From Eremothecium cymbalariae DBVPG#7215 (lineage: Eukaryota > Ascomycota > Saccharomycetes > Saccharomycetales > Saccharomycetaceae): DNA of 64,000 bases. The position numbers were made by a program, and so were the translations under genes. Positions 43,259-54,537 of the stretch are shown here, piece after piece. The stretch spans positions 341,001-405,000 of the forward strand of contig NC_016452.1 of assembly GCF_000235365.1 (NCBI RefSeq). Direction: 5' to 3'. Every line of letters starts with the position of its first letter. Position 1 is the stretch's first letter. The notes under the pieces are model-generated. The model ran no database searches. It worked only from the letters and a program-made list of their open reading frames with translations, and was not told the origin of the DNA.

Positions 43259-44728
43259 CTAAATAGATTTATAATGGTAGGCAAATGTAATCAAAACTAA
43301 CGACAATAACAGTCCAGAGTTTAGAAAAAAGGCCTTCGGATCAACTCTTTCATTAACTAAATAGTTCGAATGTCGTTTGATGACGTTAAGGTTGTAACTA
43401 TCATCCTTTTTGTTAGAAATTGGTAGCAACGCGCCTTTGATATCCCCAAAGTAATCGTTCAACCTAACACCCACTTTCTTATTAAATGAAGAAGGGAAAA
43501 AGTTCATCCATATCATTATTCCTAAAGAAATAACCAGATGCAATAAATACATCGTGAACGGTTTGTATGGATTTGGTAGGTAACATATTTTTGTCTTGAA
43601 AGTAGCATGGTTTGTTTCGAGTTCAATTGATTTGGATAATTCATTCTGTTGTGGATTATACAAAGATAGTAATTCTATGGCTGGTCGTTTAATACCCATA
43701 TTCATAGCACACGATTTAACAGTTATTTCCTCAACCATGACCGATTCTCCGTTAGCTGTATATGAATGATTAATGTGGCAATAGTCATGGTCATCCCCGG
43801 AAAAAACCATTGATGGTTGGGTTTTGGATAATATCATACTAGTTAATTCTTCATCTATTAGTGTCTGATACTGTTCACCTTTCTCATAAGGAAATGGGTT
43901 CTTCGATTCTCGCTCAGGGCCACAGGCATCTTTTCCAGGGTTTCGCCATAGGGGTACATGTGTTAATAATATCCTAGGATACTTCTGGTCATTAATATTA
44001 AACGAGTCCAAGAACTCTCTTGGTATTCTTGAAATTTTTTCGTCATTTCTATTAGATAACGACACGCTATCCAATAAAACAAAGGTGTGATTTCCAATAT
44101 TATGCTTTGATGAAGTATCACCAAAAAAAGCTGTAAACCTCTTTAAACTAGATTCTATGACATCATTGCCAAATCCTATATCATGATTCCCAGGTAAGGA
44201 CATAACAGTGTATATATTTGGTCTTTTGTCAAAGATTTTATTGAATCGTTTGTATTCTTGGCCCCAATAATCTTGTTTCCATTTTCTACCGCCATCAAAG
44301 AGATCCCCAAGGAAAAATACGGAGTCTGGATCCAAATATGCATGCATATACAACCAATTCTTTCGATGATAATTGTCCAAAATCTGTTGTGTGAACCAGT
44401 TAATTATGCGAGGTCTACCTGGATAAGAATGTGCATCCATAATCTGCGGGTCCGCTAACAAAGCTGTCCTATGTGGAATGTCCCCTCGATTCCAGGGTTC
44501 CCATAAACTCCAATCGCATTTAGACATAGCTCTTCCAATAACAGTTCTTTCATAGTAGTGAATTAACGCAAACCATGTTACCCATAAAAACATAATGTAC
44601 CTCAAATAAATCTTATTCCCCCTTAATGAACGAAACCAACCCCCTCGTCTACCCTGACGTACTTTTGGCTGAAGAGAGAACTCCTCTGCCTTTATTTTAT
44701 GACCTCTATATCTATTTCTAGAGCTCAT
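43259..44728 (-). CDS. CDC1: metallophosphoesterase Cdc1 (GPI-anchor remodelling)
   Basis: Manganese-dependent ER enzyme that removes ethanolamine phosphate from the first mannose of GPI anchors; essential and linked to Mn homeostasis. The 489-residue protein has one N-terminal membrane segment (about 42-58). The calcineurin-like domain shows ADPQ at 92-95, FLGDLFDGGR at 139-148, LPGNHDIG at 178-185, LTHVPLWR and SGDDHDYCH near 315. These are the expected metal-binding motifs. Two membrane segments lie at the C-terminus (about 398-415 and 470-485). Convergent with SEC10. Confidence 0.95.
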   Translation of the reverse strand: MSSRNRYRGHKIKAEEFSLQPKVRQGRRGGWFRSLRGNKIYLRYIMFLWVTWFALIHYYERTVIGRAMSKCDWSLWEPWNRGDIPHRTALLADPQIMDAHSYPGRPRIINWFTQQILDNYHRKNWLYMHAYLDPDSVFFLGDLFDGGRKWKQDYWGQEYKRFNKIFDKRPNIYTVMSLPGNHDIGFGNDVIESSLKRFTAFFGDTSSKHNIGNHTFVLLDSVSLSNRNDEKISRIPREFLDSFNINDQKYPRILLTHVPLWRNPGKDACGPERESKNPFPYEKGEQYQTLIDEELTSMILSKTQPSMVFSGDDHDYCHINHSYTANGESVMVEEITVKSCAMNMGIKRPAIELLSLYNPQQNELSKSIELETNHATFKTKICYLPNPYKPFTMYLLHLVISLGIMIWMNFFPSSFNKKVGVRLNDYFGDIKGALLPISNKKDDSYNLNVIKRHSNYLVNERVDPKAFFLNSGLLLSLVLITFAYHYKSI

Positions 44729-44906
44729 TGATCCCAGACATATAGTATTAGACCTCCTAGCAATGTCTGGTTTGCTCTTGTATACTGTTGCTATGTAATT
44801 AGTAGAGGGCGAAAAGCTTTGAAAAACATTTAATTGTCAATGGTGGAAAGCAGGGATCATTTTACCGCAATCACAGGAGATAATCAAAAGAGCGTTCGTA
44901 AGCGTT

Positions 44907-46160
44907 ATGACAGGTCGAAGGGTGCTGAGGTCTAAGATGAAAGCTGGTGCTTTTGCTGCAGATGATGATGAGAAGTTTAATTTCGATATCCAAGAATATG
45001 AAATTGATCCGTTTAAACCTTTGAAGGTGGTACATAAATCCAAGAGCCCTGTTAAGAAGAACAATGGCGAAGATGTTTTAAACACTAGAGAGAAAATTAA
45101 ACAAATGCATTTGAACATTGACAAGGTTACCTTAGATGATATTACTAAACAAAGTAAATGTTTTCTTGTGTGCGACAGTGACGAGCCTTACGAGGCGTAT
45201 CATAAGAAGATGTTTAAGCAGGAGACACGAATGATAAACGATGATAAAATTGAATCGGAAAATGAGGCAGAAAGATTGCAACACATATATGAGACACTGG
45301 ATATGTTGGGATGGGAGAAAGTGCTTGCACAAGTAACAGTGATTCGTGATGTTGATGATCAGAAGGAATTAAAGACTAAAAGGGAATTGACCAAGCTTGC
45401 TATTCAAGATATGCTTTCTAAATTCCAGGATATGAAAAGAAGGATAAGCATGCAGTCGAGGAATAGTAGGCATGGGATGTATAATGTTGCTTCTAATCCC
45501 CTACTCCTATACAGTAATCTTGATCGTAGTCTCGTCTACGGTTACAGTAGCTCGTCAGACGAAGAAGAAGACTGTATGACTATTGATCAAATAAGACAGC
45601 ATAGGAAGACCTCAAGAGAGAAGAAATTTGGTGGATCATTAGTCATTCAGTTATCTGCAAGTGCACGATCTAATGCACGTTATGCAATTATAGCGGAGCC
45701 ATTGAGGTCACCATATGTTATAAAATATACCAAAGATGAGAGGGATTATTATAAAAAGAAGCTAGATGATTCTCTTTCTAGATTCAACTTCTTAGGGCCA
45801 CTGCCTGACCAACTTGCTGTTTTCAAAGAGAAAAATTCTATTTCATTAATTCTAGAACCTAAAGCTTTAAGACCTATGTCAGCCAATGAATCTGATGGGC
45901 CCTCTCAAAATTCTCTATCGACTATTGATCAGATAAGGAAATTCAGAGTTACAGATACGCATTCTGCTGATTCATCAGTGTCGGATATTAACCCACCTTC
46001 TTCCCCTATAGCAGCTAATAATACCTCACAATCTGTTATAAATATCTTACCGGTAAAGAGGAACGGGTCTACAAGTGAAAAGTCTTCTACAGGTAGTAAA
46101 CGTCTTCACGATCTAATGATAAAGAACTCATTAACTGATATCACTCCAAGTCTATGCTGA
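44907..46160 (+). CDS. SAS4: SAS histone acetyltransferase complex subunit Sas4
   Basis: A 417-residue protein placed at YDR181 by its flanks CDC1 and SCC2. Sas4 holds the SAS (Sas2-Sas4-Sas5) H4 Lys16 acetyltransferase together and stimulates the catalytic subunit. Visible features are a conserved central segment (DKVTLDDITKQSKCFLVCDSDEPYEAYHKKMFKQE), a long charged helix (about 120-200), and an acidic SSSDEEED run. A second recognisable block is YVIKYTKDERDYYKKKLDDSLSRFNFLGPLP, and the tail is Ser-rich. I recognise no catalytic motif, fitting a scaffold role. It converges with SCC2; only 25 bp separate the stops. Confidence 0.82.
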   Translation: MTGRRVLRSKMKAGAFAADDDEKFNFDIQEYEIDPFKPLKVVHKSKSPVKKNNGEDVLNTREKIKQMHLNIDKVTLDDITKQSKCFLVCDSDEPYEAYHKKMFKQETRMINDDKIESENEAERLQHIYETLDMLGWEKVLAQVTVIRDVDDQKELKTKRELTKLAIQDMLSKFQDMKRRISMQSRNSRHGMYNVASNPLLLYSNLDRSLVYGYSSSSDEEEDCMTIDQIRQHRKTSREKKFGGSLVIQLSASARSNARYAIIAEPLRSPYVIKYTKDERDYYKKKLDDSLSRFNFLGPLPDQLAVFKEKNSISLILEPKALRPMSANESDGPSQNSLSTIDQIRKFRVTDTHSADSSVSDINPPSSPIAANNTSQSVINILPVKRNGSTSEKSSTGSKRLHDLMIKNSLTDITPSLC

Positions 46161-46185
46161 ATTTCACCTTTATTAGTGGTATAGT

Positions 46186-49100
46186 TTAAACATCATCCGA
46201 GCTTATAGCGTTGATATAGTTTTCACAGAATTCCTTAGTGTTGAACGGACTCTCATAGCCAAGGAATATCGAATCCTTCTGTAGAGTTTCTGATGTGCCA
46301 TTAAGAACGGGAACTATTTTATTTTTTAGGTCGTCTTCATCTGATGTTCCAATTGACAATAGCTTAGTTTCAGATAAGTGGTATTTCTCAAACAGAAATC
46401 TTCTGAATTCCTTAATAGCAAGTTTCGCCACAATCAAACTAGAAAGTTCGCTAGTATTCTCTGAAGAGTTTTGGAATTCTGGAATCCTATCGGAAATAAT
46501 ATCCTTAAGATTATCTGACAAAATATCTATAGATTTGATCATTTCATAAACTTCATATTGGTTGTCATAATATATGATGGATAAATTATGGACCAAGAAC
46601 GTAACATTAGAACCAAAAATTTGACCTAAGGCATTTCTGCTCGAAAGCAAATTAAGAAAGACCCTCTTAACTGATTTCAGAAATTTCGATTTATTTTTTT
46701 TATTTGTCGACATCAGTTCTTGTATCCTCCTTAAAAATCCTGAATCTTCATAATATTGAAGAGGTCGTGACTTGATTGCATATTCTGATCCTAGTTTGAT
46801 TCCCTGGCCCAATCCATTGAAGACCATACTCTCATATCCTTGAAATAGCTCCATAAGCATCTCATAGGCTAAATTTCTCATATAGGTATTTGGAGAGGCC
46901 ATCAATGCAATCACCGTCGGTATGCATAATGATGGGTTTGTATAGCCATACCTTAGAATCAATTTGAGAAAACGTATCGCAACTAGTGCATTGCTTAGAT
47001 CAGTGATCAAACAAATGTCTAAAATTTTTTCCAGGTATCTGGAAACCAGAGCGGAACAAATACCATCATTAAGTGACTCCATTTTATTAGTTAAAAGCAC
47101 CATCTTTCTCAACTCCTCATTAGATGAAACAGTCCCGTTTACTCCAGCCAGCTTTATTGATCTCTTCTCTTCTGCTAGGAAGAAGTCATATAGACTTTCT
47201 AAAACAACTAATTGGATATCTAGAGGACCCTTTTCAAATTCAACATCTAAGACTGTTAACACATGCCTTGAGTTAAACAGCTTAGGATATTTAGATGCAA
47301 TTTTGACCAAATTTTTAGTAGCTATTCTCCTTATAACATGGTTGATTCCTTCTTTTGTAAACATTAACAAACACTTAGTGACATATTCAAAAACTCTTTC
47401 CTTAGATTTCAAATTGGGAAACTTCTCTTCGGTATTTTCAAAACTACAGAACCTAGCAAACCCCGTTGCCAGGTATAATAGCCTCTGTAGTTTGCCATCA
47501 GGCATAACGGATGAAGGGTCTTTTGTAACACTGTTTATATACGGTGTCAACTGGCCCAAGCAAGATGCACAGGCTTTGCAAATTCTGGTATCATCTTTCC
47601 TGTGTACTGTTAGTGACCACGCTAGGGGAATGGCCTCATCCAATTCCTTTACATTCATCTTAGGCAATCTGGAAAGTATTGTCGTTTCAAGATCATATAG
47701 GAATCTTGGTTTAAAATTAGACAGCTTCTCAAAGCTGCTTCTGTAAACGCGCAGAATATTCAATTGAAAATCTGATTTATTGTCAGCGTGAAGGTAAGGA
47801 TATAATGAGGCGATTTGTTCCTTGGTGACAAAAGGCTCATCACAGCATGAAATTATAGATAATAATTTCATTATACTTCTTCCTTCTGTGGAGTCCGTAA
47901 CATTATTATTCTCATCTGACTGCTGTTCTATAGCCATTTCTATAATATGATCAGTTAATATCTGTAAGGATTCTATGATCTTATTGTATTCTTCATGGAT
48001 GTGTAAGTGTTTATTCAAAATATAAAAAACCAAAAATTGTTCAAATAATTCACGAGACTTTTCACTAGACGAAACTACCTGTGAAATAACTTTTATTGAT
48101 TCTTCACATTTGGGAGTATAAATATTTGGGTTTCTTTCTGAGTCATGAATTGATAATAACCACCTTTTCAATAATTCTGATCTCGCAATGTCAATAATAA
48201 CATCTTCTTCGTCCTCTATTCTTCGGAGCACACGGTTTGCAACATAAGCTTTAATAGTAAGATCGTCGGTATCATCATATATTTTCAAGTTCATTTTCAA
48301 CACATGTTTTCTGACAAGCACACTGTCATCGCTATAGTTAACATTAATATGTTCGTAGAATTGAGTATAATCAGAACCTAACTCAATTAACTCCAATATT
48401 GCATCCTTTACAAGCGGGGAAGAATCCTGCAGTCTACACTGAATCGTTTCTTTGACAATAGGTGTGGATAGCATGTTCTTATCCTTAGAAATTAGCAACG
48501 CCAAACAACGAATGGCTCCTGATCTTAATTTTACTTTTTGTCTATCCAACAAAGAGAGTACTAAATTAAGATATGGTTCATACGCATTAACCAAATCGGA
48601 AGTAAATAACGTACAGGCATACATTGAATCTAGATCAGTCGTGTTTACATTCTCCATTTTAACTGGATTAGAATGTATTTCCTTAATAATGGAACATAAC
48701 TTGTCATTCAACTTGGAATTCCATAGTTCAGAGTCTTTATCAAATTCCATCAGCTTTACCAGTGCTGTCACTTGCTTGCTCCATAAGAATTTTATAGAAT
48801 TCAAAGGCTTCTTGGTACTCTTGCAATATAAAATACATCTTTCGAAGGCGTCTATTAATGTATTAATATGTTCAGGATAATTGAAAATCTTAATCAGGTT
48901 ATTATCTTCTTCAGGTTTTGCCGATTGTCTAATGTCAAGTATTTTACTGCCAATGCATCCTATTTCGTGTAAAGCAAGAGATTCAACGTTAATAGAGTTT
49001 TGGGATTGAGGATTAAAGACTAGAAATAATTTTTTTAAAAGTGGTGCTAGTATGACATCCGAGATAGGCCAATTTGGTAACATGACTATAGATGTTAAAT

Positions 49101-50631
49101 CACAAACAAAATGATCAAGTACAATTCTGTATTTTGAAATATTCGAAAACGTTTTTTTTAATATTGTTTCTATAATGTAATCTATGGCAATATCCAAATC
49201 TAGCTTTGTCCCATTGTAGTGCGTAATTACATCCTTCAGTTGTTCTTTGTCCAAATTATCTAACTTAGAGCAATAATCGTAGTTATTCCAGACCTGTAAA
49301 ACAGAAAGTAAAGTGAAAGTAAAGTGAGTGATATAGATAGATTTTGCAATATTTTTCATCCTCTTCTGAGATCTAGTGGTTGGCAAATTATCCAGATGTG
49401 AAAGAAGTTCGTCAATGACAAACATTCGTTGTTCAGGGAACTTTTCAAATATCATTTCAATACTCTGGATTGAGACAGTTTTCACATTTTCAATCTGGTT
49501 CTGAACTAGAACTGTGTTTGAGTTATGAGACCAATTGGCCATTATTAACTCTGAGAACATATAAACCAATTTAGTAACAAAACTCTCATCAAGTGTTGGT
49601 CTCTTTGAAATGTATATTGGAAATAAACTCAATGTAGAATGTAGAGATGATAAGGTATTTTCAACATTTTTAGAGCCAATTTCAAACTCATCATGTAAAT
49701 TTTCAATAACAGATATCAAAAATTCAATAGGTACTACCATATATTGCTCTAGATATAACCTCATGTCATTTTGATCTAATAGAAAAATTAGAAAAACAAT
49801 TATGGAGGATTCGAAAGCAAAGGATTGATAGTCAAACAGTTCGTCCTTGATTTCAATTTTTTCTTTTGCAATAGAAATATTGTTTATGCAGACATCCATG
49901 ATTCTTTGAATAAATGAAATGTTTAAAGTAGCCCATACAGAAGGAGTAGTTAAAATATTCCGGAAAACTACATGTAGTTTTCCAAGGCACTGTTTTGACA
50001 GCATAAAGGCATTTCCACTGTCCAATGGGATCCAGTATTCTAAATCTCCAAGCTGTGCAGACGCTTCATCAGTTCCAACATACTCCATTAAGACCATTAA
50101 TTCCTTCAAATATTGAGTTCCCAAGGATACTTGGTTTAAAGATATAGATGAGTTTGAATTTAGTAGTTTCTCCTTTTTGACCATCTCAACCATTTCAATC
50201 TTGTCGGAGAAAACATCATGATTTCTCTTTATAGCATTGGACATAGGGCTTTCAATAACTGCTTCTGATTCTACCATTGCCGTTATGGATAGGCATGTTT
50301 CAGCCAAGTTACTTAAATCATCCGAAGTAGAACCCTGATTCACTCCTTCCGAAAGTTTATTTAGGTTGCACCCTCTAGGGCGCTTGAACTTCAAGGTTTT
50401 CAAGTCATTTGATTTATTGGAACCGACGCTTATAGGATGTGAATCGTCCAATAGTTCAGCTGGGATTGGTTCGAAAGCATCTGCTGCTTCTAACTGTAAT
50501 GATAACGAGATAGGATCTGAAATTAGCTTCGACAATTCATTCTTCGGTACCAAATGGTTTAATGGCTGATGTGCTAGTGCTTCAGCAACTCTTTTTGGAA
50601 TTTCAGTATCTTCACCTGGAAAACTTGACAT
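46186..50631 (-). CDS. SCC2: cohesin loader Scc2
   Basis: HEAT-repeat subunit of the Scc2-Scc4 complex that loads cohesin onto chromosomes and stimulates its ATPase. From ATG 50631 the product is 1481 residues (1493 in S. cerevisiae). The N-terminal about 200 residues are low complexity (Scc4-binding region). The rest is helical repeats, including the well-conserved [64 protein letters not shown] block near 1210-1280, characteristic of the Nipped-B/Scc2 C-terminal domain. Two GTG/ATG options differ by three residues; the ATG was taken. Confidence 0.95.
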   Translation of the reverse strand: MSSFPGEDTEIPKRVAEALAHQPLNHLVPKNELSKLISDPISLSLQLEAADAFEPIPAELLDDSHPISVGSNKSNDLKTLKFKRPRGCNLNKLSEGVNQGSTSDDLSNLAETCLSITAMVESEAVIESPMSNAIKRNHDVFSDKIEMVEMVKKEKLLNSNSSISLNQVSLGTQYLKELMVLMEYVGTDEASAQLGDLEYWIPLDSGNAFMLSKQCLGKLHVVFRNILTTPSVWATLNISFIQRIMDVCINNISIAKEKIEIKDELFDYQSFAFESSIIVFLIFLLDQNDMRLYLEQYMVVPIEFLISVIENLHDEFEIGSKNVENTLSSLHSTLSLFPIYISKRPTLDESFVTKLVYMFSELIMANWSHNSNTVLVQNQIENVKTVSIQSIEMIFEKFPEQRMFVIDELLSHLDNLPTTRSQKRMKNIAKSIYITHFTFTLLSVLQVWNNYDYCSKLDNLDKEQLKDVITHYNGTKLDLDIAIDYIIETILKKTFSNISKYRIVLDHFVCDLTSIVMLPNWPISDVILAPLLKKLFLVFNPQSQNSINVESLALHEIGCIGSKILDIRQSAKPEEDNNLIKIFNYPEHINTLIDAFERCILYCKSTKKPLNSIKFLWSKQVTALVKLMEFDKDSELWNSKLNDKLCSIIKEIHSNPVKMENVNTTDLDSMYACTLFTSDLVNAYEPYLNLVLSLLDRQKVKLRSGAIRCLALLISKDKNMLSTPIVKETIQCRLQDSSPLVKDAILELIELGSDYTQFYEHINVNYSDDSVLVRKHVLKMNLKIYDDTDDLTIKAYVANRVLRRIEDEEDVIIDIARSELLKRWLLSIHDSERNPNIYTPKCEESIKVISQVVSSSEKSRELFEQFLVFYILNKHLHIHEEYNKIIESLQILTDHIIEMAIEQQSDENNNVTDSTEGRSIMKLLSIISCCDEPFVTKEQIASLYPYLHADNKSDFQLNILRVYRSSFEKLSNFKPRFLYDLETTILSRLPKMNVKELDEAIPLAWSLTVHRKDDTRICKACASCLGQLTPYINSVTKDPSSVMPDGKLQRLLYLATGFARFCSFENTEEKFPNLKSKERVFEYVTKCLLMFTKEGINHVIRRIATKNLVKIASKYPKLFNSRHVLTVLDVEFEKGPLDIQLVVLESLYDFFLAEEKRSIKLAGVNGTVSSNEELRKMVLLTNKMESLNDGICSALVSRYLEKILDICLITDLSNALVAIRFLKLILRYGYTNPSLCIPTVIALMASPNTYMRNLAYEMLMELFQGYESMVFNGLGQGIKLGSEYAIKSRPLQYYEDSGFLRRIQELMSTNKKNKSKFLKSVKRVFLNLLSSRNALGQIFGSNVTFLVHNLSIIYYDNQYEVYEMIKSIDILSDNLKDIISDRIPEFQNSSENTSELSSLIVAKLAIKEFRRFLFEKYHLSETKLLSIGTSDEDDLKNKIVPVLNGTSETLQKDSIFLGYESPFNTKEFCENYINAISSDDV

Positions 50632-51099
50632 AGCCGCCACCGTTTATATGCTTAAATTGCATAAGCACTTAAAATAAGTATGAAGTATATTCTTATGATG
50701 CAGATTTTATCGCTGCAAACAAACGCAAATGTTCCGGAGCTTGCAATGGTCGTCGTTATATGATGCCCTGGTTACTTTACTCGCTGAGCGAAGCCTAATA
50801 AACTTATGTGTACTAACCTAAGTTCTAAGGTTGGCGAATTGTGAAGATCACGCGTTTGTTACTCAGATTTTATGATATCTTTATATACGAATGTTATGAA
50901 ATATCGTAAATATATATTACATATTATGCTATGAGCACAAGAGAAGAATAATAAGATAAGTTAAAAACACTTTACGTTTCCAATTGATCCTGAATCTGTT
51001 CTGCATAAGCAGTTGCTTTATACGGGATCCAGTATTTAGTCGAATAATACTAGCCTTTTAAAACGGTGCAACCGCAATTGATGACTATCTCTCAATTCA
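50632..51099. promoter_or_regulatory. divergent SCC2-PUS5 promoter region with a uORF
   Basis: 468 bp between divergent genes. An 18-codon upstream frame, 51081-51137, starts 19 bp before the PUS5 ATG and overlaps it out of frame. Otherwise only AT-rich sequence. Confidence 0.5.
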
Positions 51100-51900
51100 A
51101 TGACCCGATGGAATTTGCCAATTCTATTTCAAAATAAACACTATATTATCGTCAATAAGCCTAATGGAGTTCTTTCCCAATCTCCTGATTTGAGGACATG
51201 GTGGTTACATCATAAGTATGAGCCTCCAGTGTTGATGGATCTTTTACGCACACAGTATCCGGATATATGCCAGGCACAGTGGAGGACAGTACACAGACTG
51301 GATGCGACCGTGACTGGTGGTATTTTGATATCGTGTACACGCACTGCAGCTTCCAAATTCAGCAAGAATCTTGCCCTGGGAGGGAATAGTGGGTATAAGT
51401 TCACCAGAAAATATATTGCATTAGTTACGGGAAGTTCAATTGATTCTTTTCCTGATGAGGGAAGATTGATGATAAACGATATGGTTTCAGATTATAAACG
51501 TTTGGGTGATAACTTAGTTCTCTTTCAGCTACACACAGGAAAGAAGCATCAAATTCGCATACAGTTATCGAAGGTATTCCAGCAACCTATAGTCAACGAC
51601 GTAAAATATGGGGCAGATGCTATTCCCAATCTGGAAGATATCATAGGTCTACATTCGGCGCTTATTAGCACCGAAATTGGACTAACTAGAGAAAATCATT
51701 TAATTCCCATCCCTTGCGATAGTAATGCTCGAAAATTATGGAACGGGTATGTGGACGCTAATGGAGAATTTAATGATTTGATTACTGAATCTTTATATGA
51801 CTTTTCACTTCCAAGTAGACTAGACCGGATATTGAAAATTACGCCAGCTGGGTCAACAAATATTCAGATAGCCTACAAATCAAAAATCGGTTCATTCTGA
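51100..51900 (+). CDS. PUS5: mitochondrial 21S rRNA pseudouridine synthase Pus5
   Basis: RluA/RluC-family pseudouridine synthase; Pus5 modifies one uridine of the mitochondrial large-subunit rRNA. The 266-residue product (254 in S. cerevisiae) has YIIVNKPNGVLSQ (strand 1 motif), the catalytic block RTVHRLDATVTGGILIS with Asp68, and LFQLHTGKKHQIRIQLSK (motif III). The family usually has HRLDxxTSG; here it is TVTGG, a small variation. The 3' end overlaps the NVJ3 frame by 62 bp on the other strand. Confidence 0.9.
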   Translation: MTRWNLPILFQNKHYIIVNKPNGVLSQSPDLRTWWLHHKYEPPVLMDLLRTQYPDICQAQWRTVHRLDATVTGGILISCTRTAASKFSKNLALGGNSGYKFTRKYIALVTGSSIDSFPDEGRLMINDMVSDYKRLGDNLVLFQLHTGKKHQIRIQLSKVFQQPIVNDVKYGADAIPNLEDIIGLHSALISTEIGLTRENHLIPIPCDSNARKLWNGYVDANGEFNDLITESLYDFSLPSRLDRILKITPAGSTNIQIAYKSKIGSF

Positions 51901-53128
51901 TATCTTTACAAAGTGCTTCCATAAAAATTTCCAAGTCCTGTTTGGTGACAGCCAAGAACTTTGACAGTCTATATTTAGTACAGACGTCCCACATAGAGTT
52001 AACACACTTACATCTCAGTTTGATCATCTCTTCCTCTGTAGGTTCTACCTTTTCAGGACCCAGCTTGTTGTCATTGGGGAATAATGTATGTCTTAAGGAT
52101 TTCAAAGCCTCAAAGCCTCTAGAGCTGGTCAAGACTTTTTGGTTAATAATATTGTTAATAAAATTTACCATCATATGGTTTAAAGGATTGTATGAGTCCA
52201 CTGTAGACTGACATAGTTTTAATAACGAATACAATACGGGTTTCCTTCTATCTAATAATAGGATATTTTTGATGAATGTAAACAAGTACAGATGAGCGCA
52301 CGGTATATGTTGGTTTCCATGTAAAGTACTTTGTGATGTCTTGGAAGAAAAAGCCGATGTCAGATACGAAACAAAATGCGATCCCTTCCTCAATAGTAAT
52401 TCGCTTCTAGTAATCAGCGTTAACGAAGATGCTGGAATTTCCTGTGTTTTGCCATTTTCTTGTAATAACTTGTCACATGTTGATTGGATAATATCGAGTA
52501 GTATAACAGGTGCAGCTACCTTATTAGCAACCTTATCAAACAATAGATCACCAACCAAGCCTGATAAGAACGTCTGTTGTAACCGAGATTCATTCCTCAA
52601 TGGCTCTGTCAACTTCTGCACGATGCATCCGGGATATTGATTCTTGTAGAGATACAATTGTAGGAAGTCAGAGTAGTTCAAGTCTTCATGTACTACCCGC
52701 GACATGATTTTGAAATGCCTATCCAAAACAAATGGGATATCACTGCATAGAATTTGCAGCCAGTCCACAGTGCTACTATCAATATGTTTAATAAGCCGAT
52801 TGCACAACTGAAATAGTATAACAATCAATTCATCATCTGTAGTAGGGATCTTGTCGCCGTACCATGACTTGACGAAATTCTTGAGAAACAGGGAAAACAA
52901 TGCTTGAACAGATAACTCCCAGTTCGACATTATTTTAATGGTGGGGTGCAGTGCCGCCGGATATATGTCACAACATAGAGCCATCAAATACTCTCTAGAA
53001 TCCTTAGCGTGCACACATTGGAACGGTTTGTCTTGATTAAGAAGCGGTCGCACAGTCGTAGCAAGAACGGATTTCTTTTGGTACTTCGATACCAGCTTCG
53101 AATTGGCATTATATAGGATGTTAGACAT
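51839..53128 (-). CDS. NVJ3: PXA-domain protein Nvj3
   Basis: A 429-residue protein whose first about 190 residues resemble a PX-associated (PXA) domain: HPTIKIMSNWELSVQALFSLFLKNFVKSWYGD, the typical entry of that fold, then helices to LYKNQYPGCIVQKLTEPL. The remaining part is helical. S. cerevisiae Nvj3 (YDR179W-A, about 463 residues) has the same architecture and sits beside CSN9 and SCC2, as here. It is an ER-vacuole contact (nucleus-vacuole junction) protein that works with Mdm1. Tail-to-tail overlap with PUS5 is 62 bp. Confidence 0.85.
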   Translation of the reverse strand: MSNILYNANSKLVSKYQKKSVLATTVRPLLNQDKPFQCVHAKDSREYLMALCCDIYPAALHPTIKIMSNWELSVQALFSLFLKNFVKSWYGDKIPTTDDELIVILFQLCNRLIKHIDSSTVDWLQILCSDIPFVLDRHFKIMSRVVHEDLNYSDFLQLYLYKNQYPGCIVQKLTEPLRNESRLQQTFLSGLVGDLLFDKVANKVAAPVILLDIIQSTCDKLLQENGKTQEIPASSLTLITRSELLLRKGSHFVSYLTSAFSSKTSQSTLHGNQHIPCAHLYLFTFIKNILLLDRRKPVLYSLLKLCQSTVDSYNPLNHMMVNFINNIINQKVLTSSRGFEALKSLRHTLFPNDNKLGPEKVEPTEEEMIKLRCKCVNSMWDVCTKYRLSKFLAVTKQDLEIFMEALCKDIRMNRFLICRLSEYLLTQLA

Positions 53129-53290
53129 TACTGAGCTCTTGTTTAACTATTAAGTTGAATCAAAAGACCTGCTTTGGCTTCCATCCAATTGGTTTTGAAA
53201 TTCTTCGTGAGCATGTGTCAGTCACCTGTTGTTGTTGATCGTCATCCGCAACCAATCCCGGAGTGATATTTGAAAACAGAACTGGATCGT

Positions 53291-53842
53291 ATGTACATTT
53301 GTTCACCGCCAAGGAATCAACTGCCGTCTAGCAGTGCAGCATATATGATCACACAGGAGGTAGTCCAGGCATTCGAAGATTCTGAGAGGGTTCATTTCAA
53401 GCCTCTGTGGTTGGCCAGTAAAAATTATGAGGAACAAATTCTTCTAGAGTTGTTCTGTTTCGGTGACTACAAGGATAAGACCGAAGAGATGCAGCTCCCC
53501 TTGTGGACTAACCGCATGGAACAGAAGTTGCAAATTCTAACATTGCTAGGATTGTGTGAACGCCAACGAGAGCTAGGCTATGACGACTTGATGAATAATT
53601 GCGGCATAGAGCATGATGGAGACCTCGAACAACGTCTAATTGATCTTCACAAGCTGGTGCAGTTGGAGATTGACTCAGTAAGTCGTCGTATTACAGTGAA
53701 ACAATGTCTGGATTCGAGAGACGTATATAACAACGAACGCCCGCTGCAACTGTTGCATCAAGCTAAACGATCTAAGCAGGAAGTACTAAAGCAGCTGAAG
53801 CGTTGGAAATATAAACTCCAGCGCGACCTAATATGTGAATAA
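53291..53842 (+). CDS. CSN9: COP9 signalosome subunit Csn9
   Basis: Subunit of the budding-yeast COP9 signalosome, which removes Rub1/Nedd8 from cullins; csn mutants respond more strongly to pheromone. The ATG at 53291 gives 183 residues (162 in S. cerevisiae). Matching blocks are ELFCFGDYKDKTEEM, KLQILTLLGLCERQRELGYDDLMNNCGIEHDG, and LVQLEIDSVSRRITVKQCLDSRDVY. The last is nearly the S. cerevisiae sequence and forms the winged-helix end of a PCI-like module. Divergent from NVJ3. Confidence 0.9.
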   Translation: MYICSPPRNQLPSSSAAYMITQEVVQAFEDSERVHFKPLWLASKNYEEQILLELFCFGDYKDKTEEMQLPLWTNRMEQKLQILTLLGLCERQRELGYDDLMNNCGIEHDGDLEQRLIDLHKLVQLEIDSVSRRITVKQCLDSRDVYNNERPLQLLHQAKRSKQEVLKQLKRWKYKLQRDLICE

Positions 53843-54015
53843 AATTCCCGCTAACATGCATAGTATTATGCATATATATATATATGCAACATACATAATA
53901 AATAATAATCCTGTCAGAATATATATAAATAAGATACATACCAGATATCAGTCCCGCCCTCTCCTTAACGGCGATGCATGCATATACCACGCACCTGCCA
54001 CCACCGCCTAACTAG

Positions 54016-54537
54016 TTAGTTCTTCTTCTCTTCCCTGGCATCCCCGCTTTTGGCCTTCCACAGCGACTTGGTAAGCCCAACAAGACCGTAATCCTCTGAC
54101 ACCATCTTATAGATTCCCACCCCCGAAATAACAGAACCAAGGCCCAACAAATAAACCGCATAATTGTGAAACTTCCCGTACACACGCTCAGGGATATAAT
54201 CAATAATGCAAGATTGGAACCCCACAAAGCAATGTGCAAGCATCACAGCCCCAAGCAGCGAATCAAACATCACAGACACATTTCCACCAGACACCAACGG
54301 AATCCCAACCAATGGAATTGTTGCAACTGCAACCGCTCTTTCAAGATTCCAATGGTAAGACCCATGCAACTTTGTTGGAGAAGGAGGAATATACGCCTCA
54401 TTGACATCTCCCTTTACACCTCCGGGTGCCTGTGGTAAAGAAGGAAGGAAAGGAATAGTCAAACTCCTCAACGCACTCTGCTGAAACCCCCTTTTGGCAC
54501 CAATTCTAACCACTGAGCTAAACGTCCTCATCATCAT
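54016..54537 (-). CDS. SDH4: succinate dehydrogenase membrane anchor subunit Sdh4
   Basis: Inner-membrane anchor of respiratory complex II, with Sdh3 forming the ubiquinone site. The 173-residue precursor (181 in S. cerevisiae) has a short basic presequence ([21 protein letters not shown]). The conserved [21 protein letters not shown] segment follows, then three membrane segments, and the [17 protein letters not shown] block with the Asp-Tyr pair that lines the quinone site in yeast Sdh4. S. cerevisiae has SDH4 (YDR178) and its duplicate SHH4 (YLR164); here there is one gene. Confidence 0.94.
   Translation of the reverse strand: MMMRTFSSVVRIGAKRGFQQSALRSLTIPFLPSLPQAPGGVKGDVNEAYIPPSPTKLHGSYHWNLERAVAVATIPLVGIPLVSGGNVSVMFDSLLGAVMLAHCFVGFQSCIIDYIPERVYGKFHNYAVYLLGLGSVISGVGIYKMVSEDYGLVGLTKSLWKAKSGDAREEKKN

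Noticed and set aside
46964..47746. 260-codon plus-strand frame
   Set aside because: It is fully antisense within SCC2, whose reading frame is conserved and full length; the antisense product shows no domain.
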